From Silene noctiflora (taxonomy: Eukaryota; Streptophyta; Magnoliopsida; Caryophyllales; Caryophyllaceae), in the NCBI GenBank assembly GCA_009801015.1, contig VHZZ01011418.1, forward strand, positions 29,247-50,923: a stretch of 21,677 nucleotides of DNA. Direction: 5' to 3'. The position numbers and the translations under genes were made by a program. Shown one piece after another: positions 17,248 to 21,677 of the stretch (its first letter is position 1; each line of letters begins with the position of its first letter). The notes under the pieces are model-generated. The model did not search any database and had not been told where the DNA came from. It saw only the letters and a list, made by a program, of their open reading frames with translations.

Positions 17248-17255
17248 TATACCAC

Positions 17256-17608
17256 CTAGGTAGCACGGATACTCCTCCTAACTAGTCGTCCCGTGTCGGA
17301 CACCTGGACAACCGACACTCGTTGGACACACTCCTAAACATGTTATAGTTTAGATGAGGAATAAAATGTCAAAAAAAATTGATTAGAAGAATGGATTGAG
17401 TGGGAAATGAGAATTAATTATTGTCAAGGTCAAATTTTAACTTCACTTATTTAAATTTAATATGAAATACATTACAAAAATAAAATTATACGTTATTTAT
17501 AACTATAATATATCTATTTTATTAAATTTAAATAGCGTGTTCCGTGTCCTAAATTTCACGGGTTACCGTATCACGTGTCCGTGTCGTGTCCGTTTTGGTG
17601 CTACCTAG
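17256..17608. mobile_element. hAT-type MITE A downstream of KEG
   Basis: The ends CTAGGTAGCAC and GTGCTACCTAG are a perfect 11-bp inverted pair. A perfect 8-bp TSD, TATACCAC, lies at 17248-17255 and 17609-17616. The subterminal parts are rich in GTGTCGGACAC/GTGTCCGTGTC words; the core is AT-rich. No ORF. It directly abuts a second hAT-type element that uses the same target word. Confidence 0.88.
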
Positions 17609-17616
17609 TATACCAC

Positions 17617-17911
17617 TAGGAGTGATAATCTTTTTTCTTTTTTCCTTTGATAGTTTCAATAACACAATTCAGAGAAAATCAATGAAAACATTTGATATGG
17701 TCATACAAAAATACATAATTACGATAAATATTTTTAAAATTTAAGAGCAAATATTATTTTATCACAAGTTCGAGTAGCTCGCAAACTTTTCGAGCCGAGC
17801 CAAAATTAGCTAGAATTGTCTCGTTAAGTTATCAAGCTGGAGCTCAAGCCAAGCTTTGACCTAGCCGAACTTGAACTCCCCGCGAGCAGTCTTGTCTCAC
17901 TATCAGCCCTA
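17617..17911. mobile_element. hAT-type MITE B, abutting MITE A
   Basis: The left end TAGGAGTGATAAT and the right end, inverted, TAGGGCTGATAGT match at 10 of 13 bases. The left flank is TATACCAC (17609-17616, shared with MITE A) and the right flank is CATACCAC (17912-17919), an 8-bp duplication with one mismatch. The right half has CGAGCCGAGCC/GAGCTCAAGCC words, as in the element at 18798-19045. Probably the older of the pair. Confidence 0.72.
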
Positions 17912-17919
17912 CATACCAC

Positions 17920-18797
17920 TAAGATTGTAAGATAAACGTTTGAGGAGGAAGGGTAGAGTGTTCGAACAAGAGTATTTTAAAATATACCATACATCATCCA
18001 AGGAAACAAACGTTCATCTGAAACATCTAACTTAACTTACAATGGAAGCTACCTGCAACTGAGATCTTTACCACATGTCAACTACTGCTACCCGACTACA
18101 TTACAATTTTTCTAAGGCAGAACATGCACAAACTGCATCAAAACACGTCAAGGAGACGATGGAACAAATCCAGCTTAATGCATTTCTAATAGAGCAAAAT
18201 GAAGAGTAACTTGAACAATAGGAAGTCTTGAAGGTGTCCCGGCGGCAAAATGATTTTGCAACTTGCATCATACATATCGGCAGTTTCTGCAAGACAAAAT
18301 ATAGTTGCTGAAAATTGGAAGACATGGGAACACCTTTTCTAAAATTGGTGAATAGACAGGAGACTAAACAAAAGCAGATCAGATTCTACAAAGCAACATA
18401 GACAAAAACAAAATCAGCAAAAGAGCCTACAAGACCGTTGCATAATTAACATTGCTATCATCAAAGGAGTATAACATGGGTCAGAACCATCGTGATCGTA
18501 CGCTGTACAATTTTTTTGGTACATAATCCCATAAAGGAATATGGAAATGCACATATCTAACAAAAGCTGGAGTAGATATTTCCCTCCAAATGCCACCAAG
18601 ACAAGGGCATCAAACCAGCGGGCTCACTAGTTTAATGGGTCAAAATAATTCAAATAGCCTCCTTAGTAGACTAAACCAAAAAACTGGTCATGTAACCTCT
18701 TCTTATTTACCATCACAATCTAAACATACCAAGCGAAATTAATGGATTGAAGTGGTTTCAAGAGAACCAATTTCCCATCATGTCCATTAGTTTAATC
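17920..18797. other. Intergenic DNA; possible minus-strand 3' UTR exon
   Basis: No clear ORF. On the minus strand, TTTTGTCTTGCAG lies at about 18288-18300, a good splice acceptor, with non-AT-rich sequence following it down to about 18000. This could be a 3' untranslated exon of the minus-strand SUVH gene or another transcript, but coding content is absent. Confidence 0.25.
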
Positions 18798-19045
18798 TAG
18801 GGATGATAATGAGACGAGACAGCTCGCGAGCAACTCGAGATCGGCTTGGTCAAAGCTCGGTCCAAGCTCAGCTCGTGTGAAATCAGCTAGAGCACGGGTA
18901 AGCTCGAGATCGGCTCGAGCTTGAATTTTGGTTCTTGAGCACAAGCCGAGCACGGCCAAGCTCGAGATTGGCTCGAGCTCGAGTTCTGGTTCTTAAGCAC
19001 AAGCCGAGCAAGGCCAAGCTCGGGCTCGGCTCGTTAGCACACCTA
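18798..19045. mobile_element. hAT-type MITE with GC-rich CTCGAG core
   Basis: The left end TAGGGATGATAATGAGACGAG and the right end, inverted, TAGGTGTGCTAACGAGCCGAG are alike. Flanks GTTTAATC (18790-18797) and GTTTAGTT (19046-19053) agree at 6 of 8, an aged 8-bp duplication. The interior is a run of GGCTCGAGCTCG/AAGCCGAGC words, including a 58-bp tandem duplication (18906-18963 and 18964-19021). No ORF. Confidence 0.68.
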
Positions 19046-19053
19046 GTTTAGTT

Positions 19054-19720
19054 TCATCCTTTATCAGTCAAAGTCCTTTTATAAGTCATTAGGTTTGGAC
19101 GGAATACCTTAGAGGTCCAAAAACATTTCAAGTGAAATAAAGTTTAGACAATTTGGTTTTGGGGGTTGAAGTAGACTAATAGGCATCCGATTTTTAATTA
19201 AACTCCTTTGACTGAACAATCTTAAAAGAACAAAAACTGGAATATATCAGGCTATGCAAGCAATTAGAAATTGATCACAATGTTATTACTATCCAATTGA
19301 TGTACGTGAAACCGCATCAAAATGAGGTTTACCTTCAAAACAATAGCAAATCAATCACGAAGCAATGTCGCGTCCAAATTTAATACCATGCACATTAATG
19401 ATCCAACAACTTGTCTAATGGAATACAAGAGGATCCACTGCCCACTCTCTACAACTCAAAAACCTCACATCTAACACCCTATACTCCCCACTGCTTTCGG
19501 CAATGAGGAATGGTTAAGCGAGATGAATGGTTGTTGTAGGTCACATCCACAAGAATGGTATTGGTATTAAATCTGGGCCGTGACACTGCATCCAAACCGA
19601 GTTATTAAGGTTTTGAAGGTTTCGACCAATTGCACTAACAGACTACTCCATTTCATTGATAGGCAACACTTCCAAGTGCTTTGGCAAGAATGCAAAAACA
19701 ATACTCACAAAATTCTAGAA
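19054..19720. other. Intergenic DNA without identified features
   Basis: AT-rich sequence. A minus-strand donor-like AAG|GTAAAC occurs near 19328-19334 but cannot be tied to an exon. No gene-like ORF. Confidence 0.4.
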
Positions 19721-19728
19721 GCTATGTG

Positions 19729-19916
19729 CTATGTTACTCGGGCTCGTTTAGAAGTATCCGATACAGGTGCGTTTTCGAAGTGTCGGACCAGGCTATTTCT
19801 ATGAAAAATCCACATATTATGGCTTTAAGTGAGGTGTTCAAATGTCATACCTATATCTAAGTATCATGGGTTCGACACAAGTACACGAGGGAATTAGAAG
19901 AATCAGAGTAACATAG
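19729..19916. mobile_element. Short hAT-type MITE
   Basis: The left end CTATGTTACTCGGGCTC and the right end, inverted, CTATGTTACTCTGATTC match at 14 of 17. Flanks GCTATGTG (19721-19728) and GCTATGAG (19917-19924) are an 8-bp duplication with one mismatch. At 188 bp it is the shortest here. The ends are the same as those of the element in KEG intron 8, so the two are one family. The 74-codon frame overlapping it is not a gene. Confidence 0.75.
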
Positions 19917-19924
19917 GCTATGAG

Positions 19925-20506
19925 GCTATAAGTTAACCTCATCTAGTGTCTTCTCAAATAAAAAATATGTGAACATATAATGTTGGTGGTGTTAAATAGG
20001 GCATTTGAAAACAAAATAATGTTTAAATAAGAGCTGTCTAATGACTATCATCATTACAATTTACAGCTGTACAGTAATATAAGATCCAGTTTTTTGGTAA
20101 GAGAAATCTGCATAAAGCCTTGTCTTTGCAAAAAAAAAGGTGCTGGCAGATTTGAGTAAGCCCATGGTACTCTCTGTCTCACAATAAGGTTTACACCCTC
20201 CTTCAGATAAGAAGTACGGAGAAAAATACAGGGCTACACAAATGGGGACAATTTAGAGGGGAGAAAAGAGAAAAACGAGTGACATTTCTTGTAAAACAAC
20301 GACGAGGGATACACAAAATGGGCACAAAAGTAGAATTTCTAGCAACTATAATATTTTCATTAGGACAAAAATGTCCCTAAATCACTTGAAAAGGACTAAA
20401 TCTAAGTGTGAATCTTATAAATTACGTAGTGCAATGGAATATCGATTTGTCATCGATGGGAGAGCATCAAAGTACAGCTTTCGATAAATACTGCTGTGTT
20501 AAGTTA
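19925..20506. other. Intergenic DNA without identified features
   Basis: AT-rich, with a short poly-A run near 20130-20138. No ORF, RNA gene or paired repeat recognised. Confidence 0.4.
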
Positions 20507-20508
20507 TA

Positions 20509-20764
20509 CTCCCTCTATTCAACTACAAACACACCATTTCCCTTTTCAAGCACTTGCCAATGCACAAATTTTAACGTAAATATCTTAAATTTTACATAAT
20601 AAAAAAAAATATAAAACTTTGATATTCTTATTGTACTTTTTAAGGCGAATCAAACAAGATCCCGTATGACTATTTTTTCTTATATATTGCAAATAAGCAC
20701 GAAGATTCTCTTCGCTCATGAATAGTGTCAAAAAGGTGAATGGTTTGGATATGAATGGAGGAAG
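20509..20764. mobile_element. Stowaway-type (Tc1/mariner) MITE
   Basis: The left end CTCCCTCTATTCAACTACAAAC and the right end, inverted, CTTCCTCCATTCATATCCAAAC match at 17 of 22 positions. A TA dinucleotide flanks each end (20507-20508 and 20765-20766), the Tc1/mariner target site. CTCCCTC at the tip is the standard Stowaway signature. Length 256 bp, AT-rich, no ORF. Confidence 0.8.
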
Positions 20765-20766
20765 TA

Positions 20767-21511
20767 TTACATCTTTTGAGAAATCAAAATTCTTTTTTCT
20801 CGAACATAACAATTGCAAAGCTATTTGTCTGTGAGATCCTTAGATTAGAAAAACACAATAGCATGAAAAACCTAGAAAATATCCAAAACTTGTATTTGTG
20901 ATCTATAGTACAATGAATCTCTCTCGGTGGAAAAGTGAGTTCCTTTCTCCTGTGTTCGCGCAAACAGGTCCAGCTTATGCGTAATTTCTACGACATATTA
21001 CTTCAGCATGCCTTCCTTTTAAACATTAGCTTTACAGTTCTACTGGTGTTCTAATGGTACTCCAAATTCCCACAAAATAGCACCACACTCCCAAAATCAC
21101 GATTTATAAAAAAAAAAAAAAAATTGGCTGATAATTACTCGAGTATGTCAGATACACTAGCCACAACGACTACTGAAATGAATACACGCTAACCCATTCA
21201 TAAAACTATTATAAAGGAAAAGCAAGTAAAAAGAACACTAGTAAAAAGAAGATAAAAGTAGGTCAATTAAAAGCTAAACAATTTTTTCCAAGATATCAAA
21301 GACATTCATTCATTCCGGGAGCTATCATCCATGTGACAATAACTCTTAAACCTTAACAGATGAGAATAGGAGATAAACGGGAATATTACACTAACCAAAA
21401 ATCATACAGAAGAAACTGATTAACAAACAAAGGAGGAACTTTCAACAGGTTGAGTAAGAACGAAGATATAGCAAAACAGTAGAGTCAACCAAAGTATTCA
21501 AACATGTGTAC
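20767..21511. other. Intergenic DNA, or 3' UTR intron of the minus-strand gene
   Basis: AT-rich, with a poly-A tract at 21109-21122. No ORF. If the donor at 21511 is used, this is intronic sequence of the SUVH-like transcript. Confidence 0.35.
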
Positions 21512-21518
21512 CTGTTTT
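21506..21518 (-). other. Possible splice donor in SUVH-like 3' UTR
   Basis: On the minus strand, AAAACAG|GTACAC occurs 22 bases after the stop codon. It fits a donor with the exon ending at 21512. An intron so close after a stop would lie in the 3' untranslated region. No matching acceptor is proven; a candidate is near 18288. Confidence 0.3.
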
Positions 21519-21533
21519 GAAAACATCGAAGAG

Positions 21534-21677
21534 TCAACCAAAGTAGCCTTTGCAATTTGGCGAACCACAAGAGCACCGTTTTCTCCTATTTTCAGACTGG
21601 GATATACCATAATTGTATGTGAGCTCAGTCAAAGGAGGAATGTGTCGGATCGCATAGAATGCAATATGAACATAAGA
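21534..21677 (-). CDS. SUVH-type SET-domain histone methyltransferase, C-terminal end (partial)
   Basis: Read on the minus strand, the last 47 codons before a TGA run in from the window edge. YVHIAFYAIRHIPPLTELTY followed by NYG is the end of the SET domain, including the ELxYxYG motif. Then RKRCSCGSPNCKGYFG carries the post-SET zinc motif C-x-C-x4-C, and the protein stops directly after it, as in SUVH proteins. These deposit H3K9 methylation (SUVH4-6) or act as chromatin readers (SUVH1/3 group). The HVAFFAIRHIPPMTELTYDYG-like wording I recall points to SUVH1/3-like, but subgroup assignment needs the rest of the gene. The usual Asp of the DYG motif is Asn here. It faces KEG tail to tail. Confidence 0.85.
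   Translation of the reverse strand, partial: SYVHIAFYAIRHIPPLTELTYNYGISQSENRRKRCSCGSPNCKGYFG

Noticed and set aside
19580..19804. 74-codon plus-strand frame
   Set aside because: Overlaps a hAT MITE and has no recognisable domain.
20585..20818. 77-codon minus-strand frame
   Set aside because: Largely inside the Stowaway MITE; no domain.

Overview
The window is nuclear DNA from a flowering plant, most likely a eudicot. It is AT-rich, with a 16-exon gene joined by GT-AG introns, many small non-autonomous DNA transposons, SINE-like fragments and microsatellites. The few N bases (643, 7433, 7595, 7932, 13331) indicate a draft assembly. I cannot fix the species from sequence alone.

Layout. (1) 1-241: short palindromic repeats followed by a probable LTR-retrotransposon remnant. 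(2) 378-1455: a 1,078-bp non-autonomous Mutator-like element with 101-bp terminal inverted repeats (TIRs) and a perfect 9-bp target-site duplication (TSD), carrying a (AAT)n tract of about 57 units. (3) 1465-2095: promoter and 5' leader of the main gene, with a G-box/ABRE-like motif and a 9-codon upstream ORF in strong start context. (4) 2096-16725, plus strand: a complete orthologue of KEEP ON GOING (KEG), a RING-type E3 ubiquitin ligase of abscisic acid (ABA) signalling. The 16 coding exons join in frame to 4,821 nt, i.e. 1,606 residues: RING finger, kinase-like domain, about nine ankyrin repeats and twelve HERC2-like repeats. Introns 6, 7, 8 and 13 carry MITEs; introns 3 and 13 carry SINE-like 3' ends. 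(5) 16726-21533: downstream intergenic DNA with four hAT-type MITEs, two of them sharing one target site, and a Stowaway MITE. (6) 21534-21677, minus strand: the last 47 codons of a SUVH-type SET-domain histone methyltransferase, convergent with KEG and running off the window end.

The two genes have no obvious functional link. The KEG model rests on recognisable protein families plus an unbroken reading frame across 15 splice junctions. The transposon calls rest on paired TIRs and target-site duplications read directly in the sequence. Superfamily names are inferred from duplication length and TIR form.
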